NCBI GenBank assembly: GCA_948144175.1
Contig: CANXME010000095.1
Location: 310,001 to 374,000, forward strand
From: Closterium sp. NIES-65
Lineage: Eukaryota; Streptophyta; Zygnematophyceae; Desmidiales; Closteriaceae
DNA length: 64,000 nucleotides
Reading direction: 5' to 3'
Shown piece by piece: positions 21,712-31,703 of this stretch. The notes below the pieces were generated by a model that ran no database searches, was not told the origin of the DNA, and worked only from the letters and a program-made list of their open reading frames with translations. The stretch's first letter is position 1. Each line of letters opens with the position of its first letter. The translations under genes and the position numbers were made by a program.

Positions 21712-22471
21712 TCAAAAGAGCACCAGTCCAGGTGCCTTTAACCAGCACATGCTAGGCACGTGTTCACCCCCGTTATTAGGCCAACTCAAGTTGACAGCCG
21801 AGTCTGAACCAGCACTTGGTGGGGATGGTGAGGTCCAGGCGACGGAGGGCTGGAGGTCGTTTCCACTGGCTTTTAACATGCTCCCCACATCATTCTCCAT
21901 CCCCGGCTTAGCCGTCGGCAATTTCTTCTCGTGTGTCCCGACGGCCTGCACCACACTCCTCCAAAAATGGTGGGGTGGTACCTTGAACACCGTTTTATCG
22001 TGGGTTGTTGCGGCTGTCCCTGAAAACGGCTTCCACAATGGGGAAACCAATCTCAAAACTGTCGAACAGCTGGCAACAGCAGCAGGCACGCAATGTCAGG
22101 CGAGTATTTTCGAGGTGTTTAATATCGAATTGCCCTCGCCGCCCGCGCCCCACTTCTGCTAAGTGCGATTTAGCTACAACGTTGTTTGTTGTAGCCTGTA
22201 AGTGTCGCTGGGTGCGAAGTTCCCGTCTGTCCACATGCACTCCTGCCAAAATCGTTAATGACGTGCCGGCCAATGTAGTATAAGCCACTACACTTAACAG
22301 GTTGGGCGGGATGACAGTTGACTCGTGTCGTCTCTCCTTGTAACCGCCCTTCAGCAAAAAACTCCGAAAATCATGCACAAGCTGACGCATGTCCCTTGTC
22401 GTAAGCTGCCGTGTACAACACTCTGAAATTGTCGCGCGCAAGTTGACGATAGGCCACGTCAAGCGCCTCAC
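21712..22471 (-). other. Hypothetical coding remnants, minus strand
   Basis: Two overlapping minus-strand frames (21712-22089 and 21995-22471) have mixed, non-repetitive amino-acid composition, unlike the repeat-derived frames elsewhere. I recognise no domain. An open frame of similar length (21623-22162) exists on the plus strand, so coding is not established on either strand. This could be an exon fragment of a host gene or of an unrelated transposon. Confidence 0.2.
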
Positions 22472-22774
22472 AAGAAGACGACTCTGAAATCTTTGCGCAT
22501 CTGTTGATGCAGATTCAATGATGCCAGCTACCGCACAAAATGAATTCCGAAATCGTCAGAATGCAGCGAAAATAACTCATTTGTCGCAACAGGCACAGGT
22601 GTCCGTTTCTCAGGCGGAGGGAGGTCACGGTCAACCATGACCGTCGAAGGCAAGGATCTAGCGGTGCCATGGAGCGCCAAAAAAAACATGGCCGCGAGGA
22701 GCAACTACACGTTCTCCTAGCCCGCTAGCGCTCAGCTCCTGGGCCCCAATGCACCCTTCCTTGTGCTCCCCCTC

Positions 22775-22775
<1 letters not shown>

Positions 22776-22811
<36 letters not shown>
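22776..22811. repeat. Poly-C homopolymer (36 bases)
   Basis: An uninterrupted run of 36 C lies between CCTCT and TCCGAGG. It sits a short distance upstream, on the minus strand, of a primer-binding-site-like sequence. Confidence 0.9.
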
Positions 22812-22815
<4 letters not shown>

Positions 22816-22856
22816 AGGGGTAATACACTCTAAAAGCGGGGTAGGCTAGGAAAGTA

Positions 22857-22868
22857 GCTCTGATACCA
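22857..22868 (-). promoter_or_regulatory. Relic primer-binding site, minus strand
   Basis: GCTCTGATACCA is the exact reverse complement of TGGTATCAGAGC. A TGTTATCAATGAGC sequence begins at 22871, two bases further on, and may be the end of an LTR of a minus-strand element. No partner LTR or coding region was found. Confidence 0.5.
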
Positions 22869-23199
22869 GGTGTTATCAATGAGCTTACAGATGGCGCAAA
22901 AGTAGTGAATAACAAGACTGTGACTAATTGAATGACGATACCATGAAAGTGACGGGATATAAATGGGGCGAGTTCTAGCTAGGCGAGAAGCTCGAGCGAA
23001 GATGGGTCGGAAATGTTGCGATTGATGCAGGGGCGACTCGGGAGCAAGGCCTTCAAGATAAGGGTAAAACATTCTGATTACCTTGATTTCAGGATGCTGT
23101 TAATTTTTACCCTGTGGCCTCTGGATGATGTTATTTGTTCTGCGCTGAAATTTCAGGATGGCGCTGGTGTTTTGCCATATAGTGTCAGGATAAAAGACG

Positions 23200-23795
23200 C
23201 GTCAAAATGCATTATATGCTTGTAGGCTGTAGTGGGGTAGCCCATATAGGGTAGAACCCTTTTAGGGTTGCATACTTGTATCTCACTGCTGTTAATCACA
23301 CACCATTCTGCTGTTCTCATTCTGACATGGTATCATGCGCTAAGTTAGTTCCGACTGCCGAACCTACGACTCGGTTAGGTTTGCCCCACTCCCGGGCCTC
23401 GAACGTCACTGCCCTGCTGCCCAAGCGCCCCACGCTGCCCTGCTCCTCGCGTCGCGCTGCCCTGCCCCTCACGTCGCGCTGCCCTGTCCGCGCCTTCGCA
23501 CTGCCTTGCCCCGCGGGTCGCGCTGCCCTGCCAGCACGCTTTCATGCTGCCCTGCCCCGCGCGTCACGCTGCCCTGCCCCGCGTGTCACGCTGCCCTGCC
23601 CCGCGCGTTGCGATGCCCTGCCCGCACGCCGTCGCGCTACCCTACCCCGCACGTCGCGCTACCCTGCCCGTGCGTCGTCGCGCTACCTTGCCCTGCGCGC
23701 CGCGCTGCCCTGCCCGCGCACCGTCACACTACCCTGCCCCGTGCGCCGTCGCGCTGCCCTGCACTGCGCGTCGCGCTGCGAGTCTCATTCTGACA
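23200..23795 (+). mobile_element. Copia I: emptied short-LTR copia remnant
   Basis: A 128-bp LTR (23200-23327) carries the lineage core (TAGGCTGTAGTGGGGTA, TTAGGGTTGC, ATACTTGTA) and ends CATTCTGACA. Its first bases are CGTCA rather than TGTCA. It is followed by PBS TGGTATCATGCGC at 23328 and a GC-rich leader of repeated CGCTGCCCTGCCCCGCG units (about 23400-23780). At 23783 the sequence returns to TCTCATTCTGACA, the last 13 bases of the LTR. Everything from gag to most of the 3' LTR is gone. Flanks agacg (23195-23199) and agccg (23796-23800) are a plausible TSD with one mismatch. Confidence 0.75.
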
Positions 23796-24216
23796 AGCCG
23801 GGGATTGCCCTGACATGTATTCAGGTACTTGCCCTCTCTGCCCTCCCTCTAGGCACATTTCCTCTCTGCCCTCCCTACCAACCAACCCTCCAGGTTGCTA
23901 CAAAGGCGTGATTGGGCCTAGATAGAAGTACTAAACAGGGCCATGCTTGATTTTGTTTTGCCTTGAGAGTTCAAGATGAAGCTCTGCATGTGCCCTGAAA
24001 CTACAGGATGGCCCTGAAAAAGATGCCCTCATGCCTCAGAATGCCCTCAATCCTAGCAAAGGCCTTGCTTGGGAGTCGTTTAGGGCGACGAAATAGGCCA
24101 AACCAAACTGACGCGTGGCCCTCGGGTTGTACTCGCTAAAGTGCGGGTACACTGCGGGCGTCGCTCTTCCGAACTTTGCACACGATGGATGTTTTTTCGT
24201 TACGGATAAAGGACTC
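23796..24216. other. Unassigned spacer
   Basis: About 420 bp with pyrimidine-rich TGCCCTCCCT patches near 23840-23880. I see no gene and no element boundary other than the start of copia E. Confidence 0.45.
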
Positions 24217-24503
24217 CATTGGAATTATTGCTTAATTCGGGTTGCTCCAAAAAACATATATGTAGTGCTGGATGTATACTATAGTAGTGTAGAATACATT
24301 GGTTGGGTTGGGAAAACTTGTGGTGTACACTCTTTGGAATGGACCACCTCCCAAACCCTATTTTCTCTTGTTTGAACTCACTTCTTGGAAACTCCTTTGG
24401 TTCTTGCATGGTTCATGCACAAGTTGACTCTTAAGATCCTAGGCTTTACGAGGAGGTTCTAAGACTACTATAGCTTCTGCTAGTAGCTTAGTCCAATTTG
24501 ACA
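24217..24503 (+). repeat. Copia E 5' LTR (287 bp)
   Basis: It ends CCAATTTGACA right before the PBS. It is clearly homologous to 29363-29653 but with many substitutions and small indels, so it is much older than J or B. Confidence 0.88.
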
Positions 24504-24519
24504 TGGTATCAGAGCTAGG
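24504..24519 (+). promoter_or_regulatory. Copia E primer-binding site
   Basis: TGGTATCAGAGCTAGG immediately follows the LTR. Its first 12 bases are the standard plant copia site for initiator-Met tRNA. Confidence 0.92.
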
Positions 24520-24559
24520 AAGGCCTAACAATTTGTCAAAATAGGAGCTACTTAAGGCA

Positions 24560-25960
24560 TTGGACCATAATACATTAGTGGAAGCCAAATTGCTTCCATC
24601 CCTCCCAAAGGGCTGCGGAAATTGTACCGTGGTGGACTCTGGACGTGGGAGGGGAGGAGGAGAGAAGAAACCCGCTAGAAATAGTGTGGATCCGTTCGGA
24701 AGGACAAGAAGAGCGACATCCATTCACGGAGGGGCTCGGTCAACATCGGCCGACCAGGGCGTGCAGCATACCATTGGAAATTTCTCAACACGGTCTACAG
24801 CAGCTGCCTTGGCATCGCCACAAATCGACGAGCCGATCAAACGTAATTCGTGAAATTCAGTCGGCGAACGAGCTGGAAAATCGCGAATCAGGGAAGATTT
24901 AAAGCGCGGAAAAGGGATTGGAGGGCGCATGCCAAGAGAGGAGGTCAGGGCACATCCAACAAGTCAATCATCGGGAGAAACGGTCGAGTCTTTGTGGACA
25001 GAAAATCGGCCAACTTCGACGAGTTTAAGCAGACACCTCGGACGCGGGATCCAGTAGTGCAATACATGATTGGAACGGCCTCATGACAAAGATTCGGCTG
25101 AATCAAACAGCTCATCATTCGGAGGTTCGAGTGCGGAGTTACGCTCCAAAAACCAAGAGGGGATGAATTTGCCCACGTCGTCTTCACCGCCGCCGTCGTT
25201 GCCTCCACCACCACCTCAACTTCAATCGTTGGTGTCTCTGCTGCAAATGGATCATGACTCGGGCGAACAGAAGCTGGAGAGTGCCAAAGTTCCACGGGAG
25301 CAGCTATTGGACTTTGAGCTTTCGATTCGAACAATGGGCAGAGGCGCACGATCTGTGGGGGTACCTTTGATGGATCGGAGGAGCGACATGCATCAAGTGA
25401 TGCACGACTGAAGTGGGAGAGGAGGAATCAGAACGCATTGGTAGCAAGACGATTTTGCAATGCCTTGGTATCAGATGAGCTGACTCGCCTAGTTCAGGAG
25501 TTTGGCAGCAAGACCGAGTTGGGCGTTGCACCTGCATATGGCGGAGCAAGAGTGGTCACCCGTGTTCCTGCCAGTACAGCAGCACCATACACATGTGTGA
25601 GGGAGTTCTACCTTCAGCGCGGCTTGTGCAACCGAATGGCACTTTCTGAGGAGCTCTCTTACTGGGTACGTGGCTGCGTACTGGGCGCGTGCCGAGGACT
25701 TGAGGTCCAAGTGTTTGGCGGCAGGGGGGGGAGGAGGAGGTTGAGGAGTGGATGCTGAGGGTGCTCAAAGGACTACCTCCTCACTTTGAGATGCTGAAGG
25801 TGGTGCTCAACAATCAATCATCATTGCTTACCAAGGACCAGCTCCTTACCTTTCTGAGGAGCGAGGAGATGCGGATTGGTTTCGCATCAAGATTCCGATG
25901 GTGTAGCAACTTTTGGAGCGGGTAAGAAAGTGGGCAGCAGCGGTAGGAGGGGAGCAGCCG
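24560..25960 (+). pseudogene. Copia E gag remnant
   Basis: No long frame survives. Around 25742-25880 a Gag C-terminal segment is readable (EEWMLRVLKGLPPHFEML, then LTKDQLLTFLRSEE), typical of copia Gag proteins. No CCHC knuckle was found between it and the protease. Short frames elsewhere (for example 25070-25411, 25438-25758) contain fragments only. Confidence 0.6.
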
Positions 25961-25968
25961 CCTGAGGG

Positions 25969-27735
25969 GTGGTGATTGACGGTGGGGCCAGCCACAACTT
26001 TACTCCTTATGCATCTGACTTTAAGAGTAAGCTTGAGCCACCTAAGATTCAGGGAGTAAGATTGGGAGATGGATGGGTGGTGAAAGCAGTTGGCATGGGT
26101 GAGGTGCTAGAGGCTGGTGCTGGAGGCCACTTGTTGAGGATTCAAAAGGTCCATCTTGTGCCTGAGATGCACACGCTTCTGCAGTCAGTCCCATACCTCA
26201 CCTCTCAGAATGTCATTGTGTCATTCGAGGGCAAGGGATGTGTTATCAAACGGGGGGAAAGGGTGTTGGCAATTGGAGAAAAGGAGGGGAGAAGGGACCA
26301 TGGATTGGTGTGGATGTATCTTCCTCTTGCTCGAGGCACACAAGGCAGTGCTCTTGCAGCTGGATCCTCCTCCTCATTTTCTCCTTTGACCCTTGCCCAT
26401 CGCCGCCTTGGTCATACCCCCCGCACCACACTGCAAAAGATGGCTCGGGGGAGCAGTATTCTGGGCTTGGAGATTGGGGAGGGGAATGCTGATTGTTCTC
26501 CATGCGAACCTTACCTATTTGGAAAGTCGGCCGAAAAGTCGTTTCCCCATGAGGCGTCTCGTGCACTCGGGCCTTTGGATGAGGTCCATATGGACTTGTG
26601 GGGTCATGTGCGCACTGCTTCGCTGGGAGGAGTGTTGTATGTCCTCAGTCTCATTGACAACTTCACTAGACGAGTTTGGTCATTCCCCCTTCCCAACGAG
26701 GAATTTGCCACAGTCGCCAATGTCCTTCGCCAGTGGCATAGGGACTTGGAGTTGGAGCGTGGGCGGAAACTTAAAGTTGTTCGCTTAGTCAGGGGTGGCG
26801 AGTTTCTGGGGGATGCTGTGAAATCATGGAAGGCTGAGTTTGGCATCAAAACTCAACTAAGCACCACGGATACACTGCAGCAGAATGAGGTTGTGGAGAG
26901 GTGGCACAGGACGGTGGCAGAAGGGATCCGCACATTGTTGGTCGACTGTGGTCTTCCTGCTCGCTTATGGGGTGAAGCATTGATGTGGGTCGTGTGGGTG
27001 AAGAACAGGGTCACCCACAGTGCTTTGCCTGCCTCCATCACCCCAATGGAGGCGTGGTCCGGCCAAAAGCCGCATGTGGGCATGGCTCGGGTATGGAGTT
27101 GCATGGGGAGTGTCATGTTGCATCGGCATGAGAAGGGTGGCAAGCTTGATGCACGCGCTGTCATGTGTATCTCTGTCGGGGTGGAAATGGAGAGCAAGGG
27201 CTGGCGCATGCTGAACCCTTTTCTCATGCGCATTCACATTGCTCGAGATGTTGGTTTTCTTGAGAATGTGATGTGGAAGGATTGGGACAAGGGCAAGGGC
27301 TTTGGGGAGCTTCTGCAAGGTGCAGCTGAGATTTCCCAGCTCCTCCCCCTCCCACTCTCGTCACCCTCAGCAGCGGTTGATGACGCGGACATGCCACTTT
27401 CATCACCACCACCGGCACCGCTGAGTGTGTTGGTGCACCAACAGCCCGCCCCTCTGCAGCAGCTCAGCGGCCCCTTGGTCATTCAGTGGAGATCCGCTAC
27501 CCCGGCAACTTCCTCTTCCTCCTCCTCTGGTCAGCATCCTGTCACTCTCTCTTTGAGTGCACTTATGCCACCTGTGACTACCTCCCCACCACCGGTTACA
27601 TGGTTGCAAGTGCTTCGTATCCAGTCTGGTAGAGGTGGTGAGGAGGTAGGGGGGGGGGTGCTGGTGTGGTTGAAGGATGACGTGCTTGGCCAGGGAGGTG
27701 GAGGTTGTTGCACTAGCAGGTGTGAGCACCAGTGA
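25969..27735 (+). pseudogene. Copia E protease-integrase (588-codon frame)
   Basis: The protease begins at once with VIDGGASHNFTPY (D-G-G-A-S around residue 3-7). GAG-pre-integrase LAHRRLGHTP is near residue 147. The integrase first Asp is in HMDLWGH (about residue 208). The second motif reads RLVRGGEF where the family has RSDRGGEF, so the catalytic Asp is lost (about 26790). The third motif is QQNEVVERW, with Glu kept. The C-terminal integrase part (WSGQKPHVGMARVWS) and a Pro/Ser linker follow before the stop at 27733-27735. Confidence 0.88.
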
Positions 27736-29322
27736 TGTCCCACGCACGCTCGCTGAGGCACTGCGTGGCCTTGAGGGCCCTGCTTGGAAGGCAGGCGCTG
27801 AGAAGGAGGTGAATGCCATGTGCACCATGGGTGTATGGGATTCAAAGCCGGTCGACTTACCTCCAGGTAAGAAGGCCATTGAGTTCAAGTACGTTATCCG
27901 CAGGAAGACTGACAAGGAGGATAAGGTGGTACAGCACAAGGCTCGCCTTGTTGCTAAAGGGTTCACTCAAGAGCCTGAGAAGGATTTTTATAAGGTATTT
28001 TCCCCTGTGGGCAAGCTCACCTTAGGTCGGGTGCTTCTTGCAGAAGCCACGGTAAAAGGGTGGCATGTACAACAGGAGGATGTTGATCATGGTTACCTCA
28101 ATGCAGTCCTTCAGGAGGAGGTGTATGTGAGGCAGCCTGCGGGATTTGATGATGGTACAGGTAGAGTGTATCGCTTGCGCAAAGCTATCTATGGGCTCAA
28201 GCAAGCGCCCCGAGCCTGAAATGAGGAGAGCGGTACCACCCTGATTGTAGCAGGGTTTCAACGCAGCGCATGCGATGAGGCTCTATACACCAGGTTTGTG
28301 GATGGAGAGCCTATGTATGTATTGGTGTATGTGGATGACCTCTTGCTTGTGTCTCCAAGAGCTGATTGGTTAGGTCAAGGAGGTGCTTGCTCAGAGGTAC
28401 CAGATCAAGGATCTAGGTGAGGTATCCACGTACATTGGTGTGGAGGTTTGCAGGTCGGTCAAGGATGGGCGGTTGGAGATTGGCCAGGAGAAGTATGTCC
28501 ATGATCTTCAGGCCAGGTTTGTTGATCTGCTGAGAGAGACACATAGGGTGCACACTCCCATGTCACCCAATGATCTCTCTAAGATCATGAAAGGTACTTG
28601 GTCGAGTGAGGAAGGTGCTGCAGCTGATGTCAAGGTGTAACAGAGTCTCATTGGCAGCTTGATGTATGCTGCTGTGACTGCCCGTCCTGACATGTCCTTC
28701 GCACAGTCCTGCGTGGCACCAAGGCACATTCACATGCGTGCTACATTGAGAGCACTTAGGTACTTGATCGACATAGATGATCGTGTCATCAGGTATGAGC
28801 CCCAAGGTGGTGAGCAGGTTGTGGGATACACTGACTTGGATTGGGGTGGTGAGACTTATGGCAAGAGTCGCTCTGCCTACATCTTTAAGTTGGGAGGAGG
28901 AGCTATCAACTGGTATAGCAAAGGCAAGACAGTGTTGCTTGCAGCACAATTGAAGCTAAGTATAAGGCTCTATCAGAGGGGGCCAAGGAGGCCATTTGGT
29001 TGAGGAGCTTGTTGGCTGAGATGCATCTGGACGATGGGGGGTTCATTCCATTGTTTGTGATAATGAATCTACTGTCTCCCTTGCCCACAATCCCGTTCTC
29101 CATCAGCGCACCAAGCACATTCAGGTGGCTTGGCACTTTGTACGGGATGCGGTGCGCCAGCAGGAGGTCGAGGTGCACTCAGTACGCTCCCACCTCCATG
29201 ATGCCGACATGCTCACCAAAGCTCTCACAAGCTTGCAGCTTCATGAGAATCTTGAGCGCATCAGCATGCGAGTGATGGCTTCAAAAGCCAAGACTTCATT
29301 CGCTGGAGGGGTTGTGTTTTGA
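27677..29322 (+). pseudogene. Copia E RT-RNase H, broken
   Basis: RT begins in frame 27677-28219 (EVNAMCTMGVWD, KARLVAKGFTQ, VFSPVGK, YGLKQAPRA) and stops at TGA 28217-28219, where relatives have Trp. The active site VLVYVDDLLLV is intact near 28322-28345. The thumb/connection region follows (28383-28640, DLGEVSTYIGVEV). RNase H is at 28659-29003 and 29125-29322 (GYTDLDWGG, GAINWYSKG, HSVRSHLHDADMLTKAL). At least four stops or frameshifts separate the parts. Confidence 0.87.
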
Positions 29323-29362
29323 TTGATGGGTGCACTTTAATACTTATTGGAGCAAGAAGGGG

Positions 29363-29653
29363 TGTTGGAATTATGGTTTAATTTGGGTTGCTCCAATAAA
29401 CGTATATGTAGTGCTGGATCTACACTATAGTAGCGTATAGTACATTAGTTGGGTTGGGAGAACTTGTGGTGTACACTCTTTGGAGTGGACCACCTCCCAA
29501 ACCCTATAGGTTAAGGTTCTCTCTTGTTGGAACTCTCTTCTTGGAAACTTCGTTGGATGGTTCATGCACAAGTTGGCTCCTAAGATTCCTAGGTTTTAGG
29601 ACGAAGTTCTAAGACTACTATAGATATTGCTAGTAGCTTAGACCAATCTAACA
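29363..29653 (+). repeat. Copia E 3' LTR (291 bp)
   Basis: It starts TGTTGGAATTATGG and ends CCAATCTAACA. It is homologous to the 5' LTR as described, and the copy follows the RNase H remnant directly. Confidence 0.88.
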
Positions 29654-29818
29654 AACCCCCCAGCTCCCGAAATAACTATATGACACCCTCCTTGATTGTG
29701 TTAACCAAGTGTACCTGAGACATTAAAAACTCTTGCCAATCAAATGTTCACCCTAACAATTTTCGCAATAATTTGTTAAGTCCCCCGGATCCCATATCCG
29801 GGAGAAGACAGTATTACT
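29654..29818. other. Short unassigned spacer
   Basis: Nothing recognised. It lies between the 3' end of copia E and the F2 LTR beginning at 29819. Confidence 0.45.
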
Positions 29819-29942
29819 TGTTAGAAATAGCATCTAAACATAGAACTGGTGGCCTAGGGTTTAGGCTAGGGCCTAGGCTTAGGAGCCTAGGCCAAGGAGG
29901 TGTTGAGAGTAGCGTCATCAAGGAGATTGAGAAGGGTGGTGT
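29819..29942 (-). repeat. F2 LTR, left copy, interrupted
   Basis: It begins TGTTAGAAATAGCATC and aligns with 36106-36229. It contains a run of CCTAGG/TTTAGG-type words (GCCTAGGGTTTAGGC, then GCCTAGGCTTAGG). It ends at ggtgt where the F1 LTR was inserted; the uninterrupted right copy reads GGTGTTTCACTATGG at the same place. Confidence 0.82.
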
Positions 29943-30072
29943 TGTCAGATATAACGTGCAGGGATGATGGACTAGGAATGTGAGATGAGTACAAGTAGGT
30001 CTAACCCTAAAGTGTTATACTCAGTAGAGGCTACCCCTCTACAACCTAGATACATACAAACACAGTTTGACA
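29943..30072 (-). repeat. F1 3' LTR (130 bp)
   Basis: The plus-strand reading runs TGTCAGATATAACG to CACAGTTTGACA, with CTAACCCTAAAGTG and the reversed lineage core. It is followed by the conserved 3' UTR (30073-30260) with the ACACCCATATGCGAAGTGGGG hairpin area (arms only partly paired). Confidence 0.85.
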
Positions 30073-30207
30073 CACACCCATATGCGAAGTGGGGAACAGC
30101 AAGAACAACAAGCGGTCACAAGTCCAGTCAAGCGAGGCAACAAAGCAAAGCCTAGGATGGATCTCAGTATCACCACACAGTCCGAGCACAAGAAAGCGGC
30201 CACAACG

Positions 30208-30522
30208 TCAGTTCACATGCACTATGATAACAACAAAATAAGTACAATTATCACAACCTAGCAAGTGTACGCATGCAGAGATATGAAGTGTCGGCCCGGG
30301 AGGCCGCAATGCTCGCACGACAAAGGAACAAAGTGCAAAGTGCTTCGTTCTGCTCGCGAGTCTGACCAAGTAGCGCAGCACCCTCTTAGCAGCCCGCCAA
30401 TGCGCAGGGTGGTGTCTCCCGGGCGCAACGTAGCAAGTCCGGATGCTGAGGGGGTATGACAGGTACTCCAACTTGGACTGCCTGTCCTCAAGAACATCAC
30501 AAACAAGGGCAAGCTCTGTCAA
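30208..30522 (-). pseudogene. F1 mini-pol: conserved blocks fused by internal deletions
   Basis: A 104-codon frame strings together pieces that are hundreds of residues apart in intact copies. They are the pre-RT linker (CDVLEDRQ), the RT-RNase H connection (YPLSIRTCYVAPGRHH, AAKRVLRYLV) and the RNase H end (SRTKHFALCSFVVRAL). All joints keep one frame. It encodes no complete domain and is best read as an internally deleted, non-autonomous relic. Confidence 0.7.
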
Positions 30523-30646
30523 AATCAGTACAGCAGAATGAATGAACTAGGCAACAGTTGGATACAAGTAGAAACCCCTAATTGGGTTATCCCCTCTAGT
30601 GTGAACCTCACTGTAGCCTACAAGCTAACAAACATATAGTTTCACG
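30519..30646 (-). repeat. G 3' LTR (about 128 bp)
   Basis: Plus-strand start TGTCAAAATCAG; it contains AACCCCTAATTGGG and CACTGTAGCCTAC. The end is degraded (GTTTCACG instead of TTTGACA), so the right boundary is approximate. It is followed by the conserved 3' UTR (30647-30900). Confidence 0.75.
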
Positions 30647-30900
30647 CACCCCTATATGCAAATTGGAGGATAGCAAACACAACCAACGGTCACAAGACCA
30701 GTCAAGCAAGAGAACAAAGCAAAGCAAAGCTCAAGGTGGATCTCAATATCACCACGCATTCTGAGCACAAGCAAGTGGCCACAAGGCTAGTTCACATGCA
30801 GAGATTATAATAGCAATTGCAGTATACTGATCACAACCTAGCAAGTGCAAACATGCTAGTACAATCATATATAACAGAGTACAACAAGTGCAAGGCAGGA

Positions 30901-31240
30901 TTAAGAGATAAGCAGGTGATGCAGAGTGGGCACAAGCCCAAGAGCAGTGCAAATACGCTGATGATCACCAGACCCAAGGGTCTTGGTGAAGACATCAGCA
31001 GTGTTGGCTCGGTACGCAAGACAAAGCTGACCATGTTGCTGCAGCTCTCTCGTGAGGAAGTAACGGAGAGTAATGTGCATCATTCTGTGCTCTCGTCTCT
31101 GGTCCTAACACAAGGCACTCATGGACTTGTTGTCAACGTACAGAACTAGAGGAGAACGAGGCCGCTCACCCAAGTCAGTCAGCAGGTAGTTCAGCCAGCG
31201 GAGCTCCTGTGAATCCATAGCCCCGGCGTAGATCTCGGGT
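30901..31240 (-). pseudogene. G RNase H C-terminal part
   Basis: On the minus strand, ITLRYFLTRELQQHGQ, NTADVFTKTLGSGDHQR and a stop at 30901-30903 identify the RNase H tail. The segment up to about 31240 covers YVDNK and GAMDSQE-like sequence. The coding region is then cut by the K LTR fragment, and the N-terminal half of RNase H and the connection domain are missing. Confidence 0.8.
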
Positions 31241-31246
31241 TTAGGG

Positions 31247-31703
31247 CTTCAAGTGATTTCGAAGCTCGCCAAAAGGGTACACCTCAAGATTTTGAAAATA
31301 GTTACATTACAATGTGTAGTGTAACATTTCACTTGGTGTAGGCCCTAGTGAAGGGTAGTTTCGAGACCCTTCGTGGTTGGGGACAGTGTGGCACTGTTCC
31401 ACATCACTGTACCTCGGCTCTTGGGGTTTGTAGGAGCTGGGAGTCATTCCCAACTCGTAACTCTTGCTAACTCTTCCTATTGTGCGTTCTAAGACTATGT
31501 TGTTGTGCCGTCAATTCTTGACGAAATCGTGCGATCTAAATTGCCTATTGTAGGCAACGTTAAGGCGCTCCAGATCCAAGTTGAATGACGTCATTTAGAG
31601 TTGTGAGCAGATCGCTGTGAATGTTTAAATCCGCTATGCAGAAGTCCGACTGTGCACTCTATCTTTCGTTTTAGGCACATTGGAGCCTACTGTGTCTATA
31701 ACA
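31247..31703 (+). repeat. Family K LTR fragment (3' 457 bp)
   Basis: Closely similar over its length to the 3' part of the 829-bp solo LTR at 58283-59111: shared TCAAGTGATTTCGAAGCTCG, TGTAGGCCCTAGTGAAGGG, CTTTCGTTTTAGGCACATTG. It ends TCTATAACA. The 5' half is missing together with adjoining copia G sequence, consistent with a deletion spanning both. Confidence 0.82.

Larger units (their letters stand above)
24217..29653 (+). mobile_element. Copia E: decayed copia of a different lineage
   Basis: LTRs 24217-24503 (287 bp) and 29363-29653 (291 bp) share long stretches such as TGTAGTGCTGGAT, GGACCACCTCCCAAACCCTA and TTCTAAGACTACTATAG. A perfect PBS TGGTATCAGAGC follows the left LTR. Order is gag remnant, protease, integrase, RT, RNase H. 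It lacks the short LTR, Gly-tract Gag and LREWY boxes of the other copia copies. GC content is lower. Flanks gactc and aaccc do not match, and the first LTR base pair is CA instead of TG. Confidence 0.93.
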
